A stretch of 64,000 nt of DNA, taken from Flavobacterium sp. TR2 (lineage in GTDB: Bacteria > Bacteroidota > Bacteroidia > Flavobacteriales > Flavobacteriaceae). The notes under the pieces are model-generated. The model worked only from the letters and a program-made list of their open reading frames with translations. It made no database searches and had not been told where the DNA came from. Positions 43,592 to 51,928 of this stretch are shown here, piece by piece. Position 1 is the stretch's first letter; each line of letters begins with the position of its first letter. A program made the translations under genes and the position numbers. The stretch is taken from the NCBI RefSeq assembly GCF_025252405.1, contig NZ_CP104307.1:2852001-2916000 (forward strand), read 5' to 3'.

Positions 43592-44236
43592 ATGTCAATA
43601 AACAGTATTTTCCAATTTTTAGTGCCGAAAGACAAAAAATTCTTTCCACTTTTTGAAGAGGCTTCAAGCAATTTAATTGAATTAGCTTCTAACTTACACG
43701 AAGCTGTAAATTTACCATTAAAAGAAAGAGAAATTCTTTTTCAAAAAATTGACGAATTAGAACAAAAAGGAGAAGACATTACTCGTCAGACCAATTTGGA
43801 GTTAAGCAGAAACTTTATCACTCCATTTGACAGAGAAGATATTCATACGTTAATTACTTCAATTGACAACGTTGCAGATTACCTTCACGGTGCATCTAGC
43901 CGTATGAGATTGTATCAGGTTGATAAAATTACAAAGTCTATCAGAAAGATGACAGAAATCAACCTTGAAGCTTGTCAAAACATTGACAGTGCAGTAAAAG
44001 AGTTGAGAAACTTACAAAACTTTAAAGTTATTAAAGATGCTTGTGCTAGAATTAACAAACTAGAAAACAAATCTGATAACGTGTATAACAAAGCAGTTTT
44101 TGAAATTTTTGAAAACGAAACAGACGCTAAAAATATTATTAAATATAAAGAAGTGCTATCTGTTTTAGAATCAGCAACAGATAAATGTAAGAGTGTTGCG
44201 AACATACTAGAATCTATTTCTGTAAAACATTCTTAA
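43592..44236 (+). CDS. DUF47 family (PhoU-like) phosphate transport accessory protein
   Basis: 214 residues, all-helical, of the PhoU-related DUF47/YkaA family: MSINSIFQFLVPKDKKFFPLFEEAS at the start, LEQKGEDITRQTNLELSRNFITPFDREDIHTLI as the signature (metal-binding Asp/Glu), LENKSDNVYNKAVFEIFENE and YKEVLSVLESATDKCKSVANILESI. It lies 30 bases before a PiT transporter gene, the usual arrangement; the pair probably forms an operon in which this cytoplasmic protein controls transport. Confidence 0.92.
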   Translation: MSINSIFQFLVPKDKKFFPLFEEASSNLIELASNLHEAVNLPLKEREILFQKIDELEQKGEDITRQTNLELSRNFITPFDREDIHTLITSIDNVADYLHGASSRMRLYQVDKITKSIRKMTEINLEACQNIDSAVKELRNLQNFKVIKDACARINKLENKSDNVYNKAVFEIFENETDAKNIIKYKEVLSVLESATDKCKSVANILESISVKHS

Positions 44237-44266
44237 TTCAATTTTTCAATCTGAAGTTATAATCTT

Positions 44267-45598
44267 ATGACTATACTTATATTAATTATAGTACTTGCCT
44301 TAATTTTTGATTACATCAATGGTTTTCATGATGCGGCAAATGCTATAGCGACTGTTGTTGCAACAAAGGTTTTGACACCTTTTCAGGCGGTTGTCTGGGC
44401 AGCATTTTTTAACTTTCTGGCGTATTGGGTTTTTGGATTTGGTGTTGCAGATACTGTTGCTAAAACAGCGCATACTATGGAAATTAACCTAGTGGTAATT
44501 TTGGCCGGAGTTATCGCTGCAATCTGTTGGAATTTATTGACTTGGTGGTTAGGAATTCCTTCAAGTTCTTCTCATACGCTTATTGGAGGTTTTGCAGGAG
44601 CAGCTGTGGCACACGCTATTGCTGTACACGGTTTCTCTGGTTATGTTGGAGAAGACGGAGCAACTCACTATTGGTATGAAATTGTAAGCTGGTACAAAGC
44701 AGGAAAAGACGGAGCAATGCCTTCGGGAGTTCTCATTATCATTGCTTTTATTGTTTTAGCGCCATTATTAGGAGCATTGGCTTCTTATTTAATTTCGATT
44801 TGGCTTTTAAATGCTTCTCGTAAAACAATCGGGCCTAAAATCTTTACTGCAGCTTTAATGATTGCTACAATTGTATTTGTGTACTATCAAATGGTGCCTT
44901 ATGATAAGATTGAAAAGCCAAGATTTGATTCTCATTTTTGGAGCGTTGCTTTTGAAGCTCATAATATTAAATGGTTCTTAGTAGCCTTTATTATCTTGAC
45001 AGTAAGCGGATTTTGTTTAATATTCAGCAGTTTAAATCTTCATCAGGCAGATGCTGCTTTAAAGAAAATGCAATTATTATCTTCTGCGGCTTTTAGTTTA
45101 GGCCACGGAGGAAACGATTCTCAAAAAGTAATGGGTATTATTGCTGCGGCTGTAGCAGTTTATATCAATACAAATCCAGGAGTTTATATGGATGCTTGGT
45201 TAGATGTTGTGCTTCCAAACGATGATTTGGGCATTAAAGGAGTTATGCCTTCTTGGATTCCATTGGCTTGTTATTCTGCAATTGCTGCAGGAACTTTAAG
45301 CGGTGGATGGAAGATTGTAAAAACGATGGGTTCTAAAATTACCAAAGTAAGTTCGTTTGAAGGTGTTGCTGCTGAAACAGCCGGTGCTTTGACGCTTTAC
45401 TTTACTGAACACTTAAAAATTCCAGTAAGTACAACGCACACTATTACAGGTTCTATTATTGGAGTTGGATTGACAAAACGTGTTTCTGCCGTTAGATGGG
45501 GAGTTACCGTAAGTTTAATCTGGGCTTGGATTTTGACTATTCCAATTTCGGCTATTCTAGCAGGTTTGGTTTACTTTATTCTAAGTGTCTTTATTTAA
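44267..45598 (+). CDS. PiT family inorganic phosphate transporter
   Basis: 443-residue inner-membrane transporter with about 10-11 helices. The two duplicated PiT signatures are visible: FDYINGFHDAANAIATVVATKVL near the N-terminus and SLGHGGNDSQKVMGIIAAA in the middle, plus two GIPSSSSHTLIGGFAGA / KIPVSTTHTITGSIIGVGL repeats. It moves phosphate, usually as a metal-phosphate complex, with protons or sodium. Translated directly after the DUF47 gene. Confidence 0.95.
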   Translation: MTILILIIVLALIFDYINGFHDAANAIATVVATKVLTPFQAVVWAAFFNFLAYWVFGFGVADTVAKTAHTMEINLVVILAGVIAAICWNLLTWWLGIPSSSSHTLIGGFAGAAVAHAIAVHGFSGYVGEDGATHYWYEIVSWYKAGKDGAMPSGVLIIIAFIVLAPLLGALASYLISIWLLNASRKTIGPKIFTAALMIATIVFVYYQMVPYDKIEKPRFDSHFWSVAFEAHNIKWFLVAFIILTVSGFCLIFSSLNLHQADAALKKMQLLSSAAFSLGHGGNDSQKVMGIIAAAVAVYINTNPGVYMDAWLDVVLPNDDLGIKGVMPSWIPLACYSAIAAGTLSGGWKIVKTMGSKITKVSSFEGVAAETAGALTLYFTEHLKIPVSTTHTITGSIIGVGLTKRVSAVRWGVTVSLIWAWILTIPISAILAGLVYFILSVFI

Positions 45599-45654
45599 GC
45601 TGAGAAAATGGATTTTGTGAAATGTGAAAATTAAATCGCATTTTGTTAATATAG

Positions 45655-45684
45655 AAAACCGATTTCAAATTTGAAATCGGTTTT
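45655..45684. terminator. terminator of the DUF47/PiT operon
   Basis: Perfect 30-bp palindrome: arms AAAACCGATTTCAAA and TTTGAAATCGGTTTT (45655-45669, 45670-45684), followed by a further T-run, about 57 bases after the PiT stop. Confidence 0.9.
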
Positions 45685-45788
45685 TTTTTGTTTTAATTTG
45701 TTTTAAAGTAAAAGTATAAAAGCTTTTTGCAGGCTGTGTCAACAGCCAGTTTTGCAGATTTTTTGTAAATAGTTTAATATTTAGAATA

Positions 45789-46784
45789 ATGAAGAGAATA
45801 ATTGTTTTGGTTTTAATGCTTATAGTAAAATCTAGTTTCGCTCAATCAAAAGAAAAAAGTTTTAAGTACGGTTTTGTCGATCAGACAGGAAAAGAAATTG
45901 TTCCTTGTAAATATGATGGTATTAGCGCATTTGAAAATGGTTTTGCGGTTGTGCAATTGAAAGGAAAAAGCGGGGTAGTGGATAAAACCGGAAAAGAAGT
46001 TATTCGCTGTATTTATGATGAAATAATAAACCAGCAGAATTGGATAATAGTAAATAATAAAAATGCTAAAACTCAGTACTTGGTTAAGTCTTCTGATGTG
46101 CTGCTAACTAAAAAATATGATGAAGCAAAAATGCTATCGCCTGAAATAACGGCTGTAAAACTAAATAATAAATGGGGTTTTATTGATGTTGTCGGAGAAG
46201 AAATAAGTCCAAAATACGATGAAATAATTGATTTTGCAGATAGGTTTGCAGTTGTGAAGTTAAATGGAAAATTTGGTATTGTAGATCAGATTGGGAAAGA
46301 GGTTGTGCCACCAATTTATGATCATGTTCAAAATTTCAAAGAAGGTTTTGCAATTGTAGAACAAAATAATCAGTTTGGAGTGATGAGCGAAGAAGGGAAA
46401 ATTGTAATTCCGGCGAAGTATGATATGAGTTTTTACTTTAAAGACAATGTATCTATTGTAAAAGCGGAAAATAAATATGGTATTTTGGATAATGAAGGAA
46501 AAGAAATTGTGCCAGCAAAATATGATTTCATGGCTTTAAATGATGACTTATTTCAAGTAAAATCAGAAAATAAATATGGTCTGATAAACAAAGAAGGAAA
46601 AGAAATCGTTGAGGCCAAATATGACCTAATCGAATCTTTTAAAGAAGGAATTGCTGTAGTAAAGTTGAACGGCCAATACGGATTTATTGACAAAGAAGGG
46701 AAGGAAATTGTAGCTCCGAAATACGAAAAAGCTGATGATTTTAAAGATGGTTTAGGAGCGGTTAGGGTTCAGGTTGGAAAGTAA
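45789..46784 (+). CDS. WG repeat-containing exported protein
   Basis: 331 residues with a signal peptide (MKRIIVLVLMLIVKSSFAQ). The mature part is made of WG repeats of about 23-47 residues, each of the form KYGFVDxxGKEIVPxKYDxIxxFxxGxAVVKLNG; at least six can be counted (start points near residues 27, 115, 138, 185, 232 and 279). Such repeats form beta-rich domains found in cell-surface or toxin-associated proteins; binding partner unknown. The repeats are very regular, pointing to recent internal duplication. It converges on the DUF421 gene with only two bases between the stop codons. Confidence 0.87.
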   Translation: MKRIIVLVLMLIVKSSFAQSKEKSFKYGFVDQTGKEIVPCKYDGISAFENGFAVVQLKGKSGVVDKTGKEVIRCIYDEIINQQNWIIVNNKNAKTQYLVKSSDVLLTKKYDEAKMLSPEITAVKLNNKWGFIDVVGEEISPKYDEIIDFADRFAVVKLNGKFGIVDQIGKEVVPPIYDHVQNFKEGFAIVEQNNQFGVMSEEGKIVIPAKYDMSFYFKDNVSIVKAENKYGILDNEGKEIVPAKYDFMALNDDLFQVKSENKYGLINKEGKEIVEAKYDLIESFKEGIAVVKLNGQYGFIDKEGKEIVAPKYEKADDFKDGLGAVRVQVGK

Positions 46785-46786
46785 CA

Positions 46787-47305
46787 TCAAAATTTTTGAA
46801 GGTTTTTATGATTGTGTTTTCGCTTGTAATGTGTCTGTTTAAGTTGTTTTTGATCCTTTGAAATTATGCTTATAGTTCCATCAATCTCCAGTATAGCTAG
46901 TTTAATATCTGTAAGATGTTCTAAACCGTGTTCGCGTGCCGCTTCTTTTAATTCTTCGTGCGAAACATCTAATCTGCTCAAAGTTTTAAAATCTAATATA
47001 CCGTTATGAATTAAGATTTCTGGTTTGTCAAGTAGCAAATCGCCAAGAGTTTTGAATCTCTTTGTTAGTTTTTTGATGGCAAAGTTGATCGAAAACAAAA
47101 CCAATGCAGCGACTAATCCTCCAATTAAACTTGTGTCAGGGCCAACCATTGCATTCTGAACAGAGTTGCTTATTAGTAAAATAAGAATAATGTCGGCGGT
47201 ATTTAATTGCGAAAGTTCTTTTTTGCCAAAAACACGAAGCGCAATTGTCATAAAAAAATAAACGGCAATACTTCGAATAATTATATCTAAATAAGGAAAA
47301 GTCAT
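46787..47305 (-). CDS. DUF421 (YetF-like) membrane protein
   Basis: 172 residues. Three N-terminal membrane helices (about 5-25, 35-52 and 60-80) with ALRVFGKKELSQLNTADIILILLISNSVQNAMVG, the hallmark of the YetF/DUF421 family. A cytoplasmic C-terminal domain follows (about 85-172; GDLLLDKPEILIHNGILDFKTLSRLDVSHEELKEAAREHG). Bacillus relatives include spore-germination and small-molecule-sensing membrane proteins; role here unknown. Confidence 0.88.
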   Translation of the reverse strand: MTFPYLDIIIRSIAVYFFMTIALRVFGKKELSQLNTADIILILLISNSVQNAMVGPDTSLIGGLVAALVLFSINFAIKKLTKRFKTLGDLLLDKPEILIHNGILDFKTLSRLDVSHEELKEAAREHGLEHLTDIKLAILEIDGTISIISKDQKQLKQTHYKRKHNHKNLQKF

Positions 47306-47333
47306 GTTTTTTTATTTTAAAGTTAAATAAAAA

Positions 47334-47366
47334 AGCTTTGTCAAAGTTCTAAACCTTGACAAAGCT
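47334..47366 (-). terminator. terminator of the RimB-RimK fusion gene
   Basis: 11-bp perfect stem AGCTTTGTCAA / TTGACAAAGCT (47334-47344, 47356-47366), 11-base loop, preceded on the plus strand by an A-run that supplies the U-tract on the minus strand. Confidence 0.85.
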
Positions 47367-47406
47367 GCTAAATTATTTATGCGAAATTAAGTTTGAATGA
47401 ACTTAA

Positions 47407-48774
47407 TTATAGTTTGAAATTCTTTTCAATAGCTCTAATCATCTCTCCAGCCACATCTTTGTTTGTTGCGCCTTCAATTCCTTCAAGACCTGGAGAAGAG
47501 TTCACTTCTAACAATAACGGACCTTTAGAAGAACGGATAATATCGACACCGGCTACTTTTAAGTCCATTGCTTTTGCGGCTTTGATGGCGATCTTTTTCT
47601 CTTCAGGAGTAATTTTGATAACAGATGCCGTTCCGCCAAGGTGAATGTTGGCTCTAAATTCGCCCGGCATTGCTTCACGCTGGATCGCAGCAACTACTTT
47701 TCCGTCAATCACAAAACAGCGAATATCTTTTCCGTTGGCTTCTTTAATAAATTCCTGAACCAAAATGTTGGCATTTAAACTTTTAAAAGCATTGATAACA
47801 CTTTCTGCCGCTTTTTTGGTTTCGGCCAAAACAACGCCTTTTCCTTGCGTTCCTTCCAATAATTTTACAATTAAAGGTGAACCGCCAACCATTTTGATTA
47901 AATTGTCTGTATCAAGCGGAGAATTGGCAAATCCTGTGGTTGGAATATCGATTCCGCTATTTAGCAATAATTGCAGAGAATATAATTTGTCTCGAGATTG
48001 TGTTATAGCTGTTGCCGAATTTAAAACAAAAACCTTCAATGCTTCAAATTGACGCGTTAGAGCACAGCCATAAAAAGTAATGCTCGGACGAATTCTCGGA
48101 ATGATAGCATCAAATTCGTTTAGAATTTTTCCGCCTCTGTAATGAATCTCAGGTTTTTTGGCATCCAATTTCATGTAGCACTCCTTGATGTTAAGGAAAT
48201 GCATTTCGTGACCGCGCATTTCGCCGGCTTCCATGATTCTTTTATTGCTATATAATTCTGGATTGCTGGCAAGAAGGCCAATGCGCAAACCTGTTTTTGC
48301 TTTTTCAGAGTTTTGGTATAATTCTTTTAAAGATTCGGCTGTTGGCTGTCCTAAAAGGTATTTTTGTTCAGGGTCGACTAAAACCCTTCCGCTCATAGCT
48401 TCACGCCCTAAAAGCATTCTGAAGCCCATAGAATCACGATTGGTCAAAGTCATTTCAATCGGCCATTTTGCATCGCCAATTTTTAAGCTGGTCTGGATTA
48501 CATAACGATGTTCTCTAAAACCGCTTGAGCTTTTAACAATTCGCTTGTCAACCAAAGGTGCTTCACAGTGAATAATGGTTTTGATATTATTCTGAATTGG
48601 ATTAATGTCGAATTTAACCCAATTAGCATCATTTTTTATGAAAGGCGCTATGTTTAAAGCGTGCATTGCCGAAGTTTTGGCACCAGAATCTACACGAGCC
48701 TTAATTGTCGGGATTCCTAGTTCTGGAAATGAGCACCATTCTTCGCTGCCTAAAATGACTTTGTTTTGAAGCAT
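47407..48774 (-). CDS. fusion of RimB-type aspartic protease domain and RimK ATP-grasp glutamate ligase
   Basis: 455 residues with two domains. Residues about 1-145 match the ATP-dependent zinc protease / RimB family, a retropepsin-like fold: [35 protein letters not shown] (catalytic Asp in DSGAKTS), [11 protein letters not shown] and [12 protein letters not shown]. Residues about 165-455 are Rim[34 protein letters not shown], the ATP-grasp [17 protein letters not shown] and the metal-binding [19 protein letters not shown]. RimK adds glutamates to ribosomal protein S6 and related targets; RimB can counteract or modulate it. Here both sit on one chain. Confidence 0.9.
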   Translation of the reverse strand: MLQNKVILGSEEWCSFPELGIPTIKARVDSGAKTSAMHALNIAPFIKNDANWVKFDINPIQNNIKTIIHCEAPLVDKRIVKSSSGFREHRYVIQTSLKIGDAKWPIEMTLTNRDSMGFRMLLGREAMSGRVLVDPEQKYLLGQPTAESLKELYQNSEKAKTGLRIGLLASNPELYSNKRIMEAGEMRGHEMHFLNIKECYMKLDAKKPEIHYRGGKILNEFDAIIPRIRPSITFYGCALTRQFEALKVFVLNSATAITQSRDKLYSLQLLLNSGIDIPTTGFANSPLDTDNLIKMVGGSPLIVKLLEGTQGKGVVLAETKKAAESVINAFKSLNANILVQEFIKEANGKDIRCFVIDGKVVAAIQREAMPGEFRANIHLGGTASVIKITPEEKKIAIKAAKAMDLKVAGVDIIRSSKGPLLLEVNSSPGLEGIEGATNKDVAGEMIRAIEKNFKL

Positions 48775-49123
48775 AAGTTTTTATTTAGTTTTATGATCTG
48801 TTGGTTGTAATTATTTTAAACACATGAAAACATAGTATTTGAAACTGCATAAAAGGCGTTTCACTTGCATAAATTAGCATAGTTTGCTATGTGTTAGAAG
48901 TTAGTTTCTTTTGGTTTTCCTTTCTTTAGTAAAATAAAAATCTATGTTTCTAAGTGTTTAAAAGTTTTTTTTGATTTGACTGCCCAACAGGTTTTATTAT
49001 AGAATTTAAATTCAAAAATAGCTATTTGCTTTTACTAAAGATAGTGATTTTTAATAAAAAAAATACCCGTTATGTTATGAAAACGTAACGGGCATATTAT
49101 GAATGTTATAAATTTCAATTAAT
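48775..49123. other. gene-free stretch between RimK fusion and clpC
   Basis: 349 bases. It contains the clpC terminator and phrases such as CTGCATAAAAGGCGTTTCACTTGCATAAATTAGCATAG and ATCTATGTTTCTAAGTGTTTA that look like decayed intergenic repeat (compare 27355-27410). No ORF. Confidence 0.45.
49066..49092 (-). terminator. terminator of clpC
   Basis: 9-bp stem with one G-U pair, CCCGTTATG / CGTAACGGG (49066-49074, 49084-49092), 9-base loop, A-run on the plus strand at 49056-49063, about 30 bases after the clpC stop on the minus strand. Confidence 0.85.
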
Positions 49124-51670
49124 TTACTGATTCGTCGGCTCTTCGGCTTTATGAATTTCTACTGATAATTCTTGAGAATCATCTTTTAAGTCCATCATGA
49201 TTTCGTCACCAGAATGTATTTTTGAAGTGATGATTTCTTCAGCTAGCAAATCTTCAACATATTTCTGAATTGCTCTTTTCAGCGGTCTAGCTCCAAACTG
49301 TTTGTCAAAACCTTTTTCGGCAATAAACGCTTTTGCTTTATCTGTTAAGCTTAATTTGTAGCCTAACTCAGCAATGCGAGAATATAGTTTTTTCAATTCG
49401 ATTTCGATAATCAAATCGATATCAGCTTTTTCTAATGCATTAAATACAATTACGTCATCAATTCTGTTTAAGAACTCTGGAGCAAAAGTTTTCTTCAATG
49501 CATTTTCGATAATGCTTTTTGAATTTTCATCGGCCTGAGCTGTTCTTGCTGCAGTTCCAAATCCAACACCTTGTCCGAAATCTTTCAACTGGCGTGCGCC
49601 AACGTTAGAGGTCATGATGATGATAGTGTTTTTAAAGTCAATTTTACGGCCTAAACTATCTGTCAAATATCCATCGTCTAAAACCTGAAGCATCATGTTG
49701 AATACATCTGGGTGTGCTTTTTCGATCTCATCTAAAAGAACCACGCAGTATGGTTTTCTGCGAACTTTTTCAGTCAATTGGCCGCCTTCTTCGTATCCAA
49801 CGTATCCTGGAGGCGCTCCAACTAAACGGGAAATTGCAAATTTCTCCATGTATTCGCTCATATCGATACGTACTAAAGCATCTTCAGAATCGAATAATTC
49901 TTTAGCCAATACTTTAGCCAATTGCGTTTTACCAACACCAGTCTGACCTAAGAAAATGAATGAACCGATTGGTTTATTAGGATCTTTAAGTCCGGCTCTG
50001 TTACGTTGGATAGAACGTGCAATTTTAAGAACCGCTTCGTTTTGTCCAATTACTTTATTCTGAATCAATTCTGGCAATTGAGCCAATTTGTTGCTTTCTG
50101 TTTGGGCAATTCTATTTACAGGAATTCCAGTCATCATCGAAACAACATCAGCCACATTATCTTCTGTAACTTCAATTCTGTTGTTTTTAGAATCTTCTTC
50201 CCATTGTTCTTGTGCTAAAGCAAGATCTTTTTCGATACGTTTTTCATCATCGCGAAGTTTGGCTGCTTCTTCATATTTTTGTTTTTTAACAACCATATTT
50301 TTCATTTCGCGAACTTCTTCCAACTGACGTTCTAGATCCAAGATTTGTTTCGGAACATCAATATTTGTAATATGTACGCGAGAACCAGCTTCGTCCATTG
50401 CATCGATTGCCTTGTCTGGTAAGAAACGCTCAGACATATATCTGTTTGTTAATTTAACGCAGGCTTCGATAGCTTCAGGAGTATAAGTTACATTGTGGTG
50501 ATCTTCGTATTTGTCTTTTACGTTGTTCAAGATAGCGATCGTTTCTTCAACAGAAGTTGGTTCAACGATTACTTTTTGGAAACGTCTTTCTAAAGCACCA
50601 TCTTTCTCAATATATTGTCTGTACTCGTCAAGAGTAGTAGCACCAATACATTGGATTTCACCTCTGGCTAATGCAGGTTTGAACATATTTGAAGCATCAA
50701 GCGAACCTGTTGCTCCTCCAGCTCCTACAATAGTGTGGATCTCGTCTATAAAAAGAATAATATCATCGTTTTTCTCAAGCTCGTTCATGACGGCTTTCAT
50801 TCTTTCTTCAAATTGTCCTCTGTATTTAGTTCCGGCAACTAAACTTGCAAGATCTAAAGTGACAACGCGTTTGTGGAAAAGAATACGAGATACTTTCTTT
50901 TGGATAATACGCAGAGCAAGTCCTTCTGCAATAGCAGATTTACCAACTCCAGGCTCTCCAATAAGAAGCGGATTGTTCTTTTTTCTACGGCTTAAAATTT
51001 GCGATACACGCTCAATTTCTTTTTCTCGTCCTACAACAGGGTCTAATTTTCCCTCTTCAGCCATTTCTGTTAAATCTCTCCCAAAATTATCTAAAACTGG
51101 AGTCTTAGATTTTTTGTTTGACTTATTGGCGGGATTATTAAAACTGCTTTCTTTTAGACTGTCATCTTGTCCTGAATCGTCGTTATACGATTCGTTTCTT
51201 GGCAAGTTTTCTAAGAATTCTTCTTCGTTTGGAGTCATATTTAAATACTGTTCTTTAGCCACATCATAATCTATTTTTAGTTTATTCAGCAGCTTGGTTG
51301 TTGGATCGTTTTCGTTTCTCAAGATGCATAATAGCAAATGTGCCGTGCTAATTGATGAACTTTGAAATACTTTTGCTTCAAGAAAAGTGGTCTTCAGGGC
51401 TCTTTCGGCCTGTCGGGTAAGATGAAGGTTTTTCTTTTCTGCATTTACTTCAACGCTCAGGTTGGCAGGGCTCAGTATTTCTACTTTTCTGCGTAAATGA
51501 TCTAAATCGACAGCTAGGTTATTAAGTATATGAATAGCTTTTCCGTTACCATCTCTTAAAATACCTAGCATAAGATGTTCTGTACCAATAAAGTCGTGCC
51601 CTAGACGTAGAGCCTCCTCCTTACTGTACGTAATAACATCTTTTACTCTTGGTGAAAAATTATCATCCAT
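49124..51670 (-). CDS. clpC: ATP-dependent Clp protease ATP-binding subunit ClpC
   Basis: AAA+ unfoldase, 848 residues. Two N-terminal Clp repeats (about 1-145; ALRLGHDFIGTEHLMLGILRD). A linker of Asn/Ser/Lys follows to about 185. First ATPase with Walker A GEPGVGKSAIAEG and Walker B ILFIDEIHTIVGAG; middle region with the UVR-type stretch KKQKYEEAAKLRDDEKRIEKDL; second ATPase with GQTGVGKTQLAKVLA and VVLLDEIEKAHPDVFN. The C-terminal domain ends in an acidic/Glu tail. It feeds substrates to ClpP. Divergent from gyrA across 258 bases. No mcsAB or ctsR genes are adjacent, unlike in Firmicutes. Confidence 0.95.
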   Translation of the reverse strand: MDDNFSPRVKDVITYSKEEALRLGHDFIGTEHLMLGILRDGNGKAIHILNNLAVDLDHLRRKVEILSPANLSVEVNAEKKNLHLTRQAERALKTTFLEAKVFQSSSISTAHLLLCILRNENDPTTKLLNKLKIDYDVAKEQYLNMTPNEEEFLENLPRNESYNDDSGQDDSLKESSFNNPANKSNKKSKTPVLDNFGRDLTEMAEEGKLDPVVGREKEIERVSQILSRRKKNNPLLIGEPGVGKSAIAEGLALRIIQKKVSRILFHKRVVTLDLASLVAGTKYRGQFEERMKAVMNELEKNDDIILFIDEIHTIVGAGGATGSLDASNMFKPALARGEIQCIGATTLDEYRQYIEKDGALERRFQKVIVEPTSVEETIAILNNVKDKYEDHHNVTYTPEAIEACVKLTNRYMSERFLPDKAIDAMDEAGSRVHITNIDVPKQILDLERQLEEVREMKNMVVKKQKYEEAAKLRDDEKRIEKDLALAQEQWEEDSKNNRIEVTEDNVADVVSMMTGIPVNRIAQTESNKLAQLPELIQNKVIGQNEAVLKIARSIQRNRAGLKDPNKPIGSFIFLGQTGVGKTQLAKVLAKELFDSEDALVRIDMSEYMEKFAISRLVGAPPGYVGYEEGGQLTEKVRRKPYCVVLLDEIEKAHPDVFNMMLQVLDDGYLTDSLGRKIDFKNTIIIMTSNVGARQLKDFGQGVGFGTAARTAQADENSKSIIENALKKTFAPEFLNRIDDVIVFNALEKADIDLIIEIELKKLYSRIAELGYKLSLTDKAKAFIAEKGFDKQFGARPLKRAIQKYVEDLLAEEIITSKIHSGDEIMMDLKDDSQELSVEIHKAEEPTNQ

Positions 51671-51928
51671 AATATATAATTGGTATTGTAAATTTAGTGA
51701 ATTACTGTTTTAAAAACAAAAACCGTACCCTTCGAAATCTCCTGTCAGCTAATAGACGAAAAAATAGACAATAAAAGCGTTAAAAAACGTTTAATTTATT
51801 AACTAAAAGCCAAAATAAAGTTGTTAATAAATCATTGAAATAAGTGTAAGGAAATAGCTGAAAAAATTTCAAAAAAACGTATCTTGGCACGCTTTGAAAA
51901 CTAATATAATTATTTAATATAACAACTT

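Noticed and set aside
50511..51269. 252-codon plus-strand ORF opposite clpC
   Set aside because: It is exactly antisense to the conserved first ATPase domain of ClpC; composition is a Ser/Leu/Phe-rich mirror of the coding strand and no domain is visible.
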